Source of the DNA: Rhodovulum euryhalinum
GTDB taxonomy: Bacteria; Pseudomonadota; Alphaproteobacteria; Rhodobacterales; Rhodobacteraceae
Direction: 5' to 3'
NCBI RefSeq assembly: GCF_004342445.1
Contig: NZ_SLWW01000001.1
Location: 62,001 to 126,000, forward strand
DNA: 64,000 nucleotides
Under the pieces are notes generated by a model. It was given only the letters and a program-made list of their open reading frames with translations, ran no database searches and was not told the DNA's origin. Below, piece by piece: positions 63,994 to 64,000 of the stretch (the first letter of the stretch is position 1; every line of letters starts with the position of its first letter). A program made the position numbers and the translations under genes.

Positions 63994-64000
63994 CCAGGGC

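Overview
The window is high-GC DNA from an alphaproteobacterium of the Rhodobacteraceae. Supporting evidence is gcrA, a CtrA-type box with an adjacent GANTC site, two DUF6455 genes, ethylmalonyl/methylmalonyl-CoA pathway accessories (mce, meaB), three TRAP/ABC solute-uptake loci, and protein sequences that read like Rhodobacter/Roseobacter homologues throughout. bchE and bchJ, with overlapping Fnr-type and PpsR/CrtJ-type sites upstream, indicate an anoxygenic phototroph that makes bacteriochlorophyll under oxygen and redox control.

Layout. 1-8.3 kb: the 3' part of leuA, then the elongasome operon mreB-mreC-mreD-mrdA-rodA and a ghrA-like reductase. 8.3-12.7 kb: an extragenic repeat, an sseB-like/uracil-DNA-glycosylase-like pair, an ArsR regulator with a metal(loid)-type permease, and nhaA. 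12.8-16.2 kb: capsule export and Kdo genes (kpsT, kpsE, kdsA) and tRNA-Gln. 16.4-22 kb: ychF, trpA, an ABC-2 permease, gcrA and an AsmA-family gene. 22-26.6 kb: rimO translationally coupled to a BglII-like endonuclease gene that is followed by an MT-A70 DNA methyltransferase, then cutA, a DUF4405 membrane protein and two DUF6455 cysteine proteins behind an Fnr-type box. 26.6-38 kb: a BMP-type nucleoside ABC importer with a cytosine-deaminase-like gene, an Asp/Glu racemase-like gene, a TRAP transporter and two further membrane carriers. 38-47.5 kb: carB, a GT87 glycosyltransferase, bchE-bchJ, and aspS carrying a 73-codon low-GC in-frame insert. 47.5-56.3 kb: mostly housekeeping genes (GNAT, mce, EI24/CysZ-like, nitroreductase, DUF167, a copper-chaperone pair, rpmB, a GATase, meaB, hrpB). 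56.3-64 kb: a second copy of the extragenic repeat, argF-argD preceded by what looks like a complete arginine attenuator, then a TRAP operon with diaminopropionate ammonia-lyase and N-carbamoyl amino acid hydrolase genes.

The most unusual items are the foreign in-frame insert in aspS, the six-arginine leader peptide with a terminator that contains the argD ribosome binding site, the half-site cluster before bchE, the restriction-modification pair tied to rimO, and the paired extragenic repeats that each start directly after a stop codon. All function calls rest on reading motifs and remembered family features; no database search was run.
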